64,000 nucleotides of DNA. Source: Aspidapion aeneum. Lineage: Eukaryota > Arthropoda > Insecta > Coleoptera > Brentidae. The DNA lies in assembly GCA_963576565.1 (NCBI GenBank), contig OY755039.1, positions 71,089,886-71,153,885 of the forward strand, read 5' to 3'. The notes beneath the pieces were generated by a model that was not told where the DNA came from, did not search any database, and was given only the letters and a program-made list of their open reading frames with translations. The position numbers and the translations under genes were made by a program. This document shows, piece by piece, positions 1-11,000 of the stretch (positions are counted from its first letter, which is position 1; the number at the start of each line of letters is the position of its first letter).

Positions 1-964
1 TCAAAGGAGTTTTATGAAACGTTACCATGGGGCCACTATAGTATTCAGTGATAACTTTAGTGTAACTTTAATAATGTATTGTTTGTTTATATGGTGTTTG
101 ATTAAATATTTTAAGGAGCAAATTTTTAATGGATAATTTTAATCCTAAAATAAAGATTATATTATAAAAAAATGTGTAGGATTAGTAAATGTGTATGGTA
201 TGGCTTAATATATTCTATTGTAAAAATAAATATATAAACCTTTTTAATAATAGGTATAAGTAGTAATTGTAATGTTATTAAAATATACCTACTATAATAC
301 GTTAAATAGAACTTGTAAGTCTACTTATATATACCGTATTGAATTATGATTAATTGTATTCCCATGTAATACTTTTTTCTAATAGACAAATAATACAGAA
401 TTCTGGTGTATATACTATTAACCTGTTCCAAGTACCTAGTACTAAACATTGGAACGTACACAAGCTATAGGTATATACCTAACATAAATTGTAAAATAAA
501 ACAAAATTCTAATCTTTAACTGGCTAATATGGCAGAACTAAACAGTACTAAAAATTAAAAAGCAACAAGGTATAACATAATTTCTAAAAAACTAATCTGT
601 AAGTGGCTAATATGGCGAGCTTTAAATGACACGACTAAATTGACATTAGTTTCATGTCGCCTACTGTCTAGCAGGACAGTTCAATAATTGTACGAATCGT
701 CAATTAACAAATAAACAGGTAAGTTGTCAATTCAAAACCTTTAAAAGGTTAGATTATTAGCACAAGATGTATCATATAAAAATTACTGTCTCTTACGCTC
801 TATTCTGCGACACTTCCGAAAAATGACCAGCTTTTTTTCTTATGTAGATTTACAAGTAAAAATGCGCGAGAATCCCCCTACCTTTTCTACTAGTACCAAC
901 AAACGAGTGGAATTATAGCTTTGACAACTGGTTTGAGCGCATGCAAAGTGTTTAATTAATTTTC
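1..964. other. AT-rich sequence, no recognised gene
   Basis: I see no open frame of family resemblance, no RNA gene and no clear terminal repeat here. The sequence is strongly AT-rich with many short homopolymers. Confidence 0.5.
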
Positions 965-1037
965 ATGGAGAATACTTCGAGAAGTGTTTTATTCCAGCTG
1001 TATATGCAAAACGTAGAAGACAATTCTCGTATAATTG
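965..1037 (+). CDS. possible first exon, unknown protein
   Basis: An ATG opens 24 codons (starting MENTSRSVLFQLYMQ) and the frame meets a strong donor-like GTAAGT at 1038. The downstream continuation is AT-rich intron-like sequence. I found no partner exon and do not recognise the peptide. It may be the first exon of a decayed element or a chance open frame. Only the ATG plus donor arrangement supports it. Confidence 0.15.
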
Positions 1038-1599
1038 GTAAGTTGAGGTTAATTTTAAATATTTTCACTTTATATTTGAGATTATTTTGTTGTCAAACCT
1101 ATCAAAATAAGCACAATTTAAAAACTGTCTCTTGGTTCTTTACCGGTCCCTGTTACGACCTGTCTGTAAAGTGACACTTTCCGTAGAAAAATTGTATGAA
1201 AAGTGCTAATTCCTGTTTGTTAAAAAAAACCTTTTTATAGTGTTATTTTATTTAGCTGTATTAAGTTCTTGGGCTGTAAAACTATAATTTTGCTACATTA
1301 CAGATACAGGATCGAATAAGATGCTAATATTGAAGAAAATAATTTTTGGTCCATTTTGAAAAAGAACCTTCATATAAACATCAATGAATTATATACGAAG
1401 TAACTGGAACGGCACGGCTATACATTACGTATACGGAACACTGAGGCAAAAATTTTAAGTTTTTTTAGAGTGAGAACATACAAGTAGTGTAACCTTTCTC
1501 TCTCTTGTTGTAATTATCGGTGGTCACCCGGTGGTATTTTGTGAACTTCATACTTCAAGGAGATTGTCTTTTAAGGCCAGTCAAACTGCACTTTGAGAG

Positions 1600-3510
1600 A
1601 AAAAAATTATTAACAGGACCTGAAGCATTAAAGATTGTAGAACGGCGAAAAACAAAGTTAAAAAAAATAAATGCGTGAGCACGGGCATTGCGGGTTAGTT
1701 TTGGGGGTAAAAAAGGGCAAGGAATTCGAAAATTGACTTCGTAAAAAAGTGACATACATAACAGTCATAGGGCATAACAATATCTAAAACTTTTGTTAAT
1801 GTAATTTTTTACAAAACCTCAAAATGTTCGAGAAAAATGAAAAAAACCGTATTTTTTGTTTTTAACTTTTTATTCGTCCAAAAATAATGTCAGTTTAACA
1901 AAACTAGGTGAGAGTAGAGCTCTTCGGGTGCTAAATATCTACAATATTTTGCAAACAAAAAAATTAAGAAGTTTCTAAGAGGTTTGTTTTTTCGCTCAAA
2001 GACACTTTGTTATGATATTTCTCCCTCAGAAATTCATCGTATCTAGTGTATAGGGTGTTCAATTTAAAAAACCACCGACCTGTAAAATTTTGACATTTAG
2101 AATTTATTTTTACATTCCGACGGTAAAATTTTTAAACCACATAAAAAATTATGCAACTTTTGTATTTATTATATTTTGATAGCTAGTCAAATAAACGTTT
2201 TAGATATGGTGTAAAAGTATACGGGAAATAATATAATATTTACATATTATTACTTGGCTCTTTTTGGTAAAATCTCAGCTTCTTCTTCTTCGTGGTCTAA
2301 ATCTCGGTCACACTGGGCTTCTCTATCTTCAAAATTTTCTTCTATATAACTTGACTCCTCGGGTAACTGAGTTTCTGTATTTGGACAAAGGTCTAGCCGT
2401 TCATTTGAGATATAAAATTCATCAAAATCTGAAATTTTTTCAACGTCTGAACCATGACATTTTATACATAAATCTGTGCATCGCAATCCCTGTTTTCGGC
2501 ACCCGCATCGACTCTCATAATTGGTTACCCAGCTGCCAGATATTGATTTCAATACATCAGGAATTACTAGGTCTTCAGTAAAGCGAGGCATAAGTATTTT
2601 TTAATTATTTCCAATCACTTCTTTCCAGCCTCACTTGGTTGGAGTTAGATTGGTTCCAAGCCACGCTGAATCTGAAAGTGCCTATGCTCTATAGGAGTGT
2701 TGTGTTGTTAAATAAAATTAGGTAGACATACCAAGTGATTCATTTTTAATTATAAGGTTCTTATTTGCTTTTATTTTGTTTTTACTTAAAATGCGTGTTT
2801 GCGCCTAGTTTTTACTATGCTGCTTGGCGTGCTGGAAAACACCTGTTCGGAAAAATTACACGTTTCAAATTAAAATGCATACAAAAAATTGACGTTTTCC
2901 GCACGCTGCCAGAAAAACGGTTATTCAAACTTAAATAAAAAAATATTGTAGAAATTTTTTGTTAGTTTTTAAATAAATAATCTTATTTTTTTTATTTATT
3001 TAAAAGGTATATCTCAATGTCAAAAACTGAGTATAAGTACAATTGTATACGATAATTTTATGAAGGAGAAATTTCATTAAAAAAAAAACGTGTTTTTGAG
3101 CGGATAAAACAAATATCTTAGAAACTTCATAATTTTTTTGTTTGTAAAATATTGTGGATATAAAACACCCAAAAAGCTCTACTCTTACCAAGTTTTGTTA
3201 AACTGACATAATTTTTGCAAAAAAAAACAAAAAAAATTACGGTTTTTTTAATTTTTCTTAAATATTTTGAGGTTATGTGAAAAATTAAATTTACAAAAGT
3301 TTTAAACATTTTTATGGCCTATAACTTTTTTGTATGTTACTTTTTTCTCCAACGTCAACTTTCGCCGTAAATCGCAATATTACGATTCCCTGTCCCTTTT
3401 TACCCCTCAAAACCTAAGCCGCAACGCCCCTGCTCACGCATTTATTTTTTTTAACTTTTCACCGCTCTACAATTTCCGATGCTTTAAGTCCTGTTAGTAA
3501 ATACATTTTT
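1600..3510. mobile_element. long inverted-repeat element enclosing a CXC-protein fragment
   Basis: The left arm (about 1600-2035) and right arm (about 3055-3510) are reverse complements with scattered mismatches. For example, AATGCGTGAGC near 1670 answers GCTCACGCATT near 3432, and ACAATATTTTGCAAACAAA near 1950 answers its complement near 3140. The loop of about 1 kb holds the minus-strand CXC-domain fragment at 2250-2591. The arms are far longer than Tc1 repeats. I could not read a target duplication, so the exact ends and superfamily are open. Confidence 0.5.
2250..2591 (-). pseudogene. C-terminal CXC-domain fragment of a FEN1-like/CXC family protein
   Basis: A 113-residue open frame begins MPRFTEDLVIPDVLKSI and contains a cysteine cluster (CGCRKQGLRCTDLCIKCHGS, residues about 29-48), then an acidic tail ending in EEEEAEILPKRAK. 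The spacing CxCxxxxxxxCxxxCxxC matches the second half of tesmin/TSO1-like CXC repeats, which bind zinc and DNA in characterised proteins. The same cluster type ends the broken gene at 20477-21781 ([17 protein letters not shown]), so I take both as one family. The first half of the CXC repeat looks degraded (SISGSWVTNYES, where cysteines would be expected). No upstream FEN1-like part is seen in the loop, so this is a partial copy, probably non-functional. Family membership is inferred from the motif and the shared architecture. Confidence 0.5.
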
Positions 3511-3612
3511 TTTACTTTAAAATATGATTATTCTACTGGCCTATTTGTGATTTGTCATTAAAGTGTCTGTCAATATATTATTCAATTTGTTTTTGTTGAA
3601 CAAAAATAAAAA

Positions 3613-3680
3613 ATGAGAGCACGATGTGTTGCTTGTAAAAACATGTTTTGCAGAAGTAAAAAGCCGTTTTCTTTTTTGAA
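3613..3680 (+). CDS. possible THAP-domain first exon
   Basis: ATG opens 22 codons plus two bases (start MRARCVACKNMFCRSKKPF, then SFL) and ends exactly at a GTAAGT donor at 3681. A first CxxC pair about five residues from the start, followed by a K-rich stretch and a phenylalanine-serine-phenylalanine, is how THAP zinc fingers (C2CH, often in P-element-derived proteins) begin. The second half of the finger (CxxH) would lie on another exon, which I did not find. The call rests on a short motif only. Confidence 0.25.
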
Positions 3681-3898
3681 GTAAGTAGCTTTGATTATTT
3701 AAAAAACTTTGTTTGTACCTGATCGCAGTATATATCCAGTTATAGATTAAAAATCAAACGTCCGCGAACCACAGAATATCATCGGAGAGTAAAATTGAAA
3801 AAGGAAAGGTAGCAGCTCCTGCGCAGCGTGCTCTCTCTACAAAAAATATCAATATTTTTGCCTCACTTTGCATATATGTAAAGACCTATACAGTTATA

Positions 3899-4391
3899 CA
3901 GGGTGTCCCATTAAGGATGGAAGCTGGATTTATCTCAGATACTAGTACAGCTACGACTTCGGCATTTTTTTTTTTAAATCCTCTTAAGAAAAAGTTTTAA
4001 TTTACACAAAAAATCAAGAATATTTGCATATTTTAGGGTTTTTTTAATAAGTCAAATAAATAGTAAGAGTCGGTTTAGTTACCACGTAGAAGTAATTATT
4101 TTTTAAATAAAAAGTGAGAAAGAGGTACAAGTGAGAGGTCCAAATTATGCAGAATTTTTCAAGGAATACGAATATGGTAAAATTTGTGTATGTTTATCAT
4201 AGAGTTTTGTCATAAAATGCAATTTTTATAGTTGGGAGGTGTTATTACTGCCCCCTAGTGAAGAGCTAGAGAAACAAAAATATTTTAGGTGAATTCACAA
4301 GGCCCGATTTCGTTATAAAAAAAACTCCCGAAGTCGTAGCTGTACTAGTATCTGAGATAAATCCGGCTGCCATCCTTAATGGGACACCCTG
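3899..4391. mobile_element. MITE with CAGGGTGTCCC inverted ends
   Basis: The element begins CAGGGTGTCCCATTAAGG and ends with its reverse complement (ending GGGACACCCTG). The match continues inward for about 60 bases. TA dinucleotides flank both sides (3897-3898 and 4392-4393), as expected for TA-targeting Tc1/mariner-type MITEs. It has no coding potential. An inverted pair at 15869-16576 has a related right end. Confidence 0.75.
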
Positions 4392-4860
4392 TATATATAT
4401 AGAGATCATTGATAAACATATGTCCTAAACGTCATATCTTGTGAGATACAGCCTGTTAAAGATTTTCAAAAAATGATACTGCCGGCGCTGAATCTTTTCG
4501 TAAACCACTGTATGTCAAACGAAAAAATCAAGCGGCTACACTTTTTACACCCACTGCACAAAATGATTTCAAAAATAATTTTTATTTAAAAACAAAACAG
4601 TGGCTTACCATTATTTTTTTCCAAAATATTGAGGGAATTCCCGTACGAATGCCAATGATCGAAATAAAAAATGTGTACCAAATTTGATAAAAATTTCTAG
4701 AAAGGAGATTTGTTAAAATCTGTAACACACTGTATCTCAAAAGTTAAGACGTTTAGGTTATGTTCATAAAGTTTTTTTTTCACAGAATTGACCCAAGAAT
4801 TACCTCCTTCAATATTAGCATCTTTAAGACCCTGTATATTTACACAAATTGTTTTTTGTT
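4392..4860. other. LIAS: 3' flank of LIAS
   Basis: No further gene is seen. On the minus strand an AATAAA lies at 4586-4581, about 275 nt past the LIAS stop, and another overlaps the stop codon itself. Either could serve as polyadenylation signal, and the sequence does not decide between them. Confidence 0.35.
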
Positions 4861-5025
4861 TTATTCGGACTTGGCTTTTTTATTTTTGAGGATACTAGTG
4901 ATAAAGAATTCGCCGGCCTTGTAGGAACTTCTTACAAGTGGTCCACTGGCGACGTACAAGAATCCCATTTTGTTTCCTACCTCTTCCCAGTGTTTGTATT
5001 TTTCTGGCGTTACGTATTCCACCAC
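4861..5025 (-). CDS. LIAS: LIAS terminal exon
   Basis: After a TTTAAG acceptor it reads [18 protein letters not shown], then [16 protein letters not shown], ending KNKKAKSE and TAA. The RSSY serine is the unusual ligand to the auxiliary cluster in characterised lipoyl synthases. The exon is 165 nt, in phase 0, and directly continues HLK from the previous exon. Confidence 0.95.
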   Translation of the reverse strand: MVEYVTPEKYKHWEEVGNKMGFLYVASGPLVRSSYKAGEFFITSILKNKKAKSE

Positions 5026-8000
5026 CTTAAAGAAATACGTAAATTAAAATTAAGTCACATTTTGCATAAAATTTTGAAAATTTGATTGAACTATTTCCAT
5101 TCTTTATTTTAGCCCCTACGGCAGCAGGGGTTTTTAAAAAATAGATGGATGCATGGACGATCAAAAATTCATCCCGCTCCAGTATTTTGACAATAAACAC
5201 GCCGAAATACAACAGAAAAAGAGAGGTTTTTCCTAATCGAACAAAGAAATTTCAGCGGGAGCGATGCTCCGTTTTTTATTTTTTTAATTTTTTTTGGGGT
5301 TGATCTCCGGATCGCTTGGGGTGGTTAAACGATATTAAATTAAATATACCTTATCCCACGCACTTGTGATTTTTGGATTGAGATTTAATTTGAGCACCCT
5401 GTATATTGAAATTATGCTGTGCCAAACCTAGATCGGTAGAGTCAGGGACTTAAATTGCCGCACTCAAAAATAAAATACGTTTTTATTTTTAATTAGGAAA
5501 GCCAGTTTTACCAACCAAACTTAAAAATTAGTGAACCTTACCTCTGTCTGCATACATACGGAAAACGTCACATAAAATGCATACAGCAGAAGTAAGCCGC
5601 AGATATGGGTTTTTAAAAATTTCCTGTTTGCAGGGCTTATTATATATTTTTCAAAAAACGTAAATTTTTTTGACAAATAAATAAACTAATAAGGAAACTT
5701 CTTCTATAGTTATCTGAGTGTCTAATGTTAAGTACTAATAAAAAATATGGGCAAAAAAATAATTTTAATTTTTTTATTACAAGAAAATAAAAAAAAATTG
5801 GTCATATTATTAGCAAATTAAAGAAATACAGAAAAAAAAAACAATATTTAATAATGTGTCGGTTCATGCACCATCGGCCTGGATAATACTTTCTATTGAA
5901 TTTGCTACATTTTGAAACAAATTTGGGTTTGCCTGAACAAATTCTTCATATGCTTGTATAATAAGTTCCAAGGGGTGGTTCCAGTTTCTAAGAATAATAT
6001 TCATTTTTGTTAATTTCCTTAAAATAAGTCCCCACACGTTTTTGATTGGATTGGCATTGGAAGTTTTGGCTGGCCATGGCAAAACCTAGACATTGTTCTC
6101 TTGAAACCACTGTCGTGATATTTTTGCTGTGTTGGGCAGTTGTCTTGCTGGTATACTAAACCACCTGATTAAAAAATACTGACTTGAGGAAGCATGATGC
6201 CTCTCATGATGGTAGCATAAGCCTGAGCATTAAACCTACTAAGGATTACAAAAAGAGCCCCATGTCCTCTTGCCGAAATCCACCCACCAAAATTAGAGGC
6301 AACTTGCTTCACAGGCGTTTGAAAAAAGACAGTTCTTCTAAAAATTCTATTAGTTGCTGATCTTCTTGGAGCTAGTACCTTGCTTTCACCGAGCATTTCC
6401 CTCTTCTTCATATTTTCCTTTGATTCGAACAATCGTTGACGTGTTTCGTCCAGACTGAGCAGCTACTCGACGCACCGACCAACCGGCATCTAATTTGGCC
6501 AAAATGTAAGCTTTATCAAATTCGGAAATTTGTAGAGGCATTTTGGAAAACTTGGACAAACAACAAGAATCGACAATGTCATGTGTTTGGTAAGTAATAT
6601 TATCTTTGATTAATAAGGGTACTGAAATGCAAAGCCTAAATTTTACCACGTTAAATCGGCGTATGCATTTTATGTGGCACTTTCTGTAGATATTTAAAAA
6701 ACTATTTTCTGATATCTTTGAATGATAAATTTTGACACAAAAAAGTACACTGGCAATTTAAAAAGTCTCTGACTGTACCAAAGATATATGAAACATTCTA
6801 TCTGCTGGTAGCAAATTCTACCAATATGCGTACGAGACAATAGCATGTACGGAGTGGTTCAAATTGGGTACTTTTAAGTGGGAAAGGGTAGAGACCCTGT
6901 ATGTATGACATATTTTTAATAGTCTCTAGGTGTTTAATTGGAAAATTAAACAGATTTCCTTTTTTTACCATTTTTCATAAATCTTCATTTTTAGTTAAAT
7001 TTATTATTTAAACACAGGTGATCTTGAGAAATTAGATTTTAATAACATAAACTAATCTTCTCAAGTTTACCTATTTAAATAATATAAATTATTTAGTTTA
7101 TAAAACAACACATTATATGGAATTTTATATTTTATAATTTATCACGAACTATAACAATTTGTTAATATAAAAAGAGAGGATTTAACTCAATAAAGGAGAT
7201 TCAACATTTGATAGTTGTTCTCACTATACCTACTTAGTTTACTGTACCATAAGCCTTCTTGGTCATTGCAGGGAGTGGCGCTGCTCCCTGGCAGTAAACT
7301 TTTACTTTAATCCCGCTGCTTAACCAAGCCGAGTTAAGCAAGTGTAATTGTCAAGCACAGCTTGCACATTGGTCCTTCCAAGAAAGAAACCGCCGCCGAC
7401 GCCCGTAAGAAGAACACCACTACAGCCCAACCGTCCACCTGCCAGTACGACTGTCCGTACACTTGTCCTGTCCGAAGCCACTACGCAAGAGAGCTTCAAC
7501 CAGAGCGACCTTCCACGAGAAAGTCCATCCATTCTACAAGCGTCGAAAAACCGTCCACCTGCCCGTACGACTATTCGTACACTTGTCCTGTCCGAAGCTA
7601 ATATTCAAGAGAGCTTCAACCAGAGCAACCTTCCACGAGAAAGTCCGTCCATTTTACAAGCTGCAAAAAGCCGTCCACCTAACAGTACGACTACCCGTAC
7701 ACTTGTCCTAAGCCACTATTCAAGAGAGCTTCAACCAGAGCGACCTTCCAAGAGAAAGTCCGTCCATTCTACAAGCTGCAAAAAGCCGTCCACCGGACAG
7801 TACGACTATCCGTACACTTGTCCCGTCCGAAGCCACTACGCAAGAGAGCTTCAACCAGAGCGATCTTCCACGAGAAAGTCCATCCATTCTACAAGCTGCA
7901 AAAAGCCGTTCACCTTACAGTACGACTATCCGTACACTTGTCCGAAGCCACTATTCAAGAGAGCTTCAACCAGAGCGACCTTCCACGAGAAAGTCCGTCC

Positions 8001-11000
8001 ATTCTACAAGCTGCAAAAAGCCGTCCACCTGACAGTACGACTATCCGTACACTTGTCCTGTCCGAAGCCACTACGCAAGAGAGCTTCAACCAGAGCGACC
8101 TTCCACGAGAAAGTCCGTCCATTCTACAAGCGTTAAAAAGCCGTCCACCTGCCCGTACGACTGTTCGTACACTTGTCCTGTCCGAAGCCACTACGCAAGA
8201 GAGCTTCAACCAGAGCGACCTTCCACGAGAATGTCCGTCCATTCTACAAGCATCAACCAGAGCGGCCTTCCACGAGAAAGTCCGTCCATTCTACAAGCTT
8301 CAAAAAGCCGTCCACCTGACAGTACAACTAGTCGTACACTTGTCCGAAGCCACTATTCAAGAGAGCTTCAACCAGAGCGACCTTTCACGAGAAAGTCCGT
8401 CCATTCTACAAGCTGCAAAAAGCCGTCCACCTGACAGTACTACTATCCGTACACTTGTTCGAAGCCCCTATTCAAGAGAGCTTCAACCAGAGCGACCTTC
8501 CACGAGAAAGTCCGTCCATTGTACAAGCGTCAAAAAGCCGTCCACAGCCCGTACGACTATTCGTACACTTGTCCTGTCCGAGGCTACTACGCAAGAGAAC
8601 TTCAACCTGCCCGTACACTTGTCCTGTCCGAAGCCGCTACGCAACCTTCATAATTAACAGGCCAACACCAACATAAACAAAAAAATCATTAAGAAGAAAC
8701 CAGTACAAGAGCCAACCAACCACAATGATAGGAAAAAATCTAGAAAGAATATTGCTAGAAAGACAGCTAAGAAGATACAAAATGGGCTCACACCTTCTAG
8801 ACATACATATAATGGAGTATGCATCAGCACAAGAACTAAAAAAGCTCCTACTGCATGCCGAAGATGTACTTGAATTTTCACAAGCGATTAAAGTCAATTG
8901 GGAGCCAATAATTATAAACATATTTTACCAGAAATGGGATGTGGAGACGCACATTTTACACCATGAATGGGTAAACTACGAACTAGGCAGATTGCCCACA
9001 TTAAACGAAGTCCTTCAGTACTTAATTAAAAGAATCGAACAGTTGAACAAGAGCCCATCAGATAATTTTAAGTACAGTGAAATTTTTCAGATTCCAAACG
9101 TTATTATGGATCATTTAGATGATATCCGAGACATCCCAAGTATGGATGAAGAAACAGTTAAAGAATTACCACAGCTTTATGAGATGAGCCGTCAGTGCCT
9201 TAGAGACATTCAAACCTCTGGGCAAAATACAGAAACTTGGGACCTACCATTGATGAAATTATTGTCAAAGAAATTGACATCTAAAGTAGAAAAGTCATAC
9301 CATAGATGGTTTCAAGCGTTTGAAAACAAAATCCCCACACTAGAAGACTTTTTTCAATTTTTAAAAAAAGAAATGTATGCACTTAAGAAGAAAGAAGGAA
9401 GTAAAGAAACAAAGACAAACCATAAAATAAGCAACTTTATTCAAACAAAACAAACTGAAAAAGAACAGAACTTAGAATGTTACCCAGATCATGTATATCA
9501 GAACAAAAAATATGCTCAGATAACTCCAGTCATCTTGGTTATACAAGACGAAACCTTAGTAAGAGACACGAAAATTCAGCATGTCAAATTAAATAGCAAA
9601 GTAAAAAAAGTCCTCAATTTAAAGCCAAAAAGAAAACTGGTTCATTTCAGAATAAAAAGCAAGTCCAAACATAACCAAAAGTCAAGAAGACATAAAAAAG
9701 GGAAGAAAACTTTTAAACAAGAAGCAACAATCCTTATTAGAAAGAAATCCCAAAAGAAGAAACATTCCAACTCAAAATTTACTGAAGAGGCGGAAGGACA
9801 ATGGCAAATAAGTCATTAACATTTTGCCATTGTAAATATGCAATAAAACATTTTTAAATTCTTGCCGCCCAATTTACAATTTCTTCATGGCAGCTATAAT
9901 AGTAAAGGAATAATAACAATAACAAAAATGGATCATAATATTTTGGAACAGAAAAAATTTGTCGCCACAGCGAAAAGTTCAACGACTTACGATGACAACA
10001 AAAACCAAAACACAATCGATGCAATGCCTAGATTCACTGTCAGCAGTTTTAAGAAACTGACTCACGTTATAAATGAAGCAGAAGTACCTATTTCGATACC
10101 TTCCTACCACATCAACAGCATTATTCAATCTGAGGTCCATACAGTCACCCGTTCTGGAGAGAGGGGAAAATGTTTAATTAGGAAATTAAACAGATTTCCT
10201 TTTTTTACCATTTTTCATAAATCTTCATTTTTAGTTAAATTTATTATTTAAACACAGGTGATCTTGAGAAATTAGATTTTAATAACATAAACTAACCTTC
10301 TCAAGTTTACCTATTTAAATAATATAAATTATTTAGTTTATAAAACAACACATTATATGGAATTTTATATTTTATAATTTATCACGAACTATAACAATTT
10401 GTTAATATAAAAAGAGAGGATTTATCTCAATAAAGGAGATTCAACATTTGATAGTTGTTCTCACTATACCTACTTAGTTTACTGTACCATAAGCCTTCTT
10501 GGTCATTGCAGGGAGTGAGGCTGCTCCCTGGCAGTAAACTTTTACTTTAATCCCGCTGCTTATTCAAGCCGAGTTAAGCAAGTGTAATTGTCAAGCACAG
10601 CTTGCACACTAGGAAAGGGTAGTTCTAGGGAAGATAGTGGAAAACACCCCTTTGCGAGTCTCAAACAAGCCTTTATAACAAAAATAAATTAAGTTACAGG
10701 CCCCAATTCAAAATACAGACTTTTTAAAAATCCCCCTTAGCGCAAAAACCTGTTGATATATCAAAATGCGGTTTTACCAAAAATTTTTGTCATTAAATTT
10801 GAGGCTCGTAAAGGGGTGGTTAGTTTTCCTCTATCTTTCGTAGAAGTACCCTTTCTTTCCCACTTAAAAGTGCCCAATTTCAATCATCCTGTGCAAAAAG
10901 AAAAATTCTTATTTATTTTTGTAGTCCATCATAAAAGATTTTTTAGGTCCTGTTAAGGACTGATATGACCACCAATACCAGCAAAATAATTTTACCTTTA

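Larger units (their letters stand above)
6931..10608 (+). mobile_element. non-autonomous BEL/Pao-like LTR retrotransposon
   Basis: Two 438-bp LTRs (6931-7368 and 10171-10608), TG...CA ends and a perfect 5-bp target duplication CTAGG (6926-6930 and 10609-10613) delimit a 3,678-bp element. A polypurine tract, GGAGAGAGGGGAAAA (10156-10170), abuts the 3' LTR. Inside are a leader with a 120-bp tandem array, a 364-codon gag-like frame, and no protease, reverse transcriptase or integrase. By eye the LTRs differ at eight positions without indels, so insertion is fairly recent. It must depend on proteins from another element. The BEL/Pao copy at the right edge is a possible relative but not a shown helper. 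Confidence 0.9.
6845..10893. mobile_element. small inverted-repeat element split by the LTR element
   Basis: The sequence around 6848-6890 (CAAATTGGGTACTTTTAAGT, then GGGAAAGGGTA) is the reverse complement of 10847-10892. The 3.68-kb LTR element between its halves has a clean CTAGG duplication. The older element was therefore a MITE of roughly 0.4 kb that later served as target. A related fragment lies near 24745. Confidence 0.5.

Noticed and set aside
7348..8657. Repeat proteins of 262 and 279 codons in the LTR leader
   Set aside because: All three forward frames are equally open and the unit-length changes switch frames. I list the array as a repeat and leave translation as a question.
7431..8660. 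CRISPR-like array
   Set aside because: Whole 120-bp units are repeated, with no short repeat and unique spacer structure, and the context is a eukaryotic LTR element.
8637..8921. Hydrophobic minus-strand frames of 94 and 75 codons
   Set aside because: They are antisense to the start of the gag-like frame. The hydrophobicity comes from reverse reading of A-rich coding sequence.
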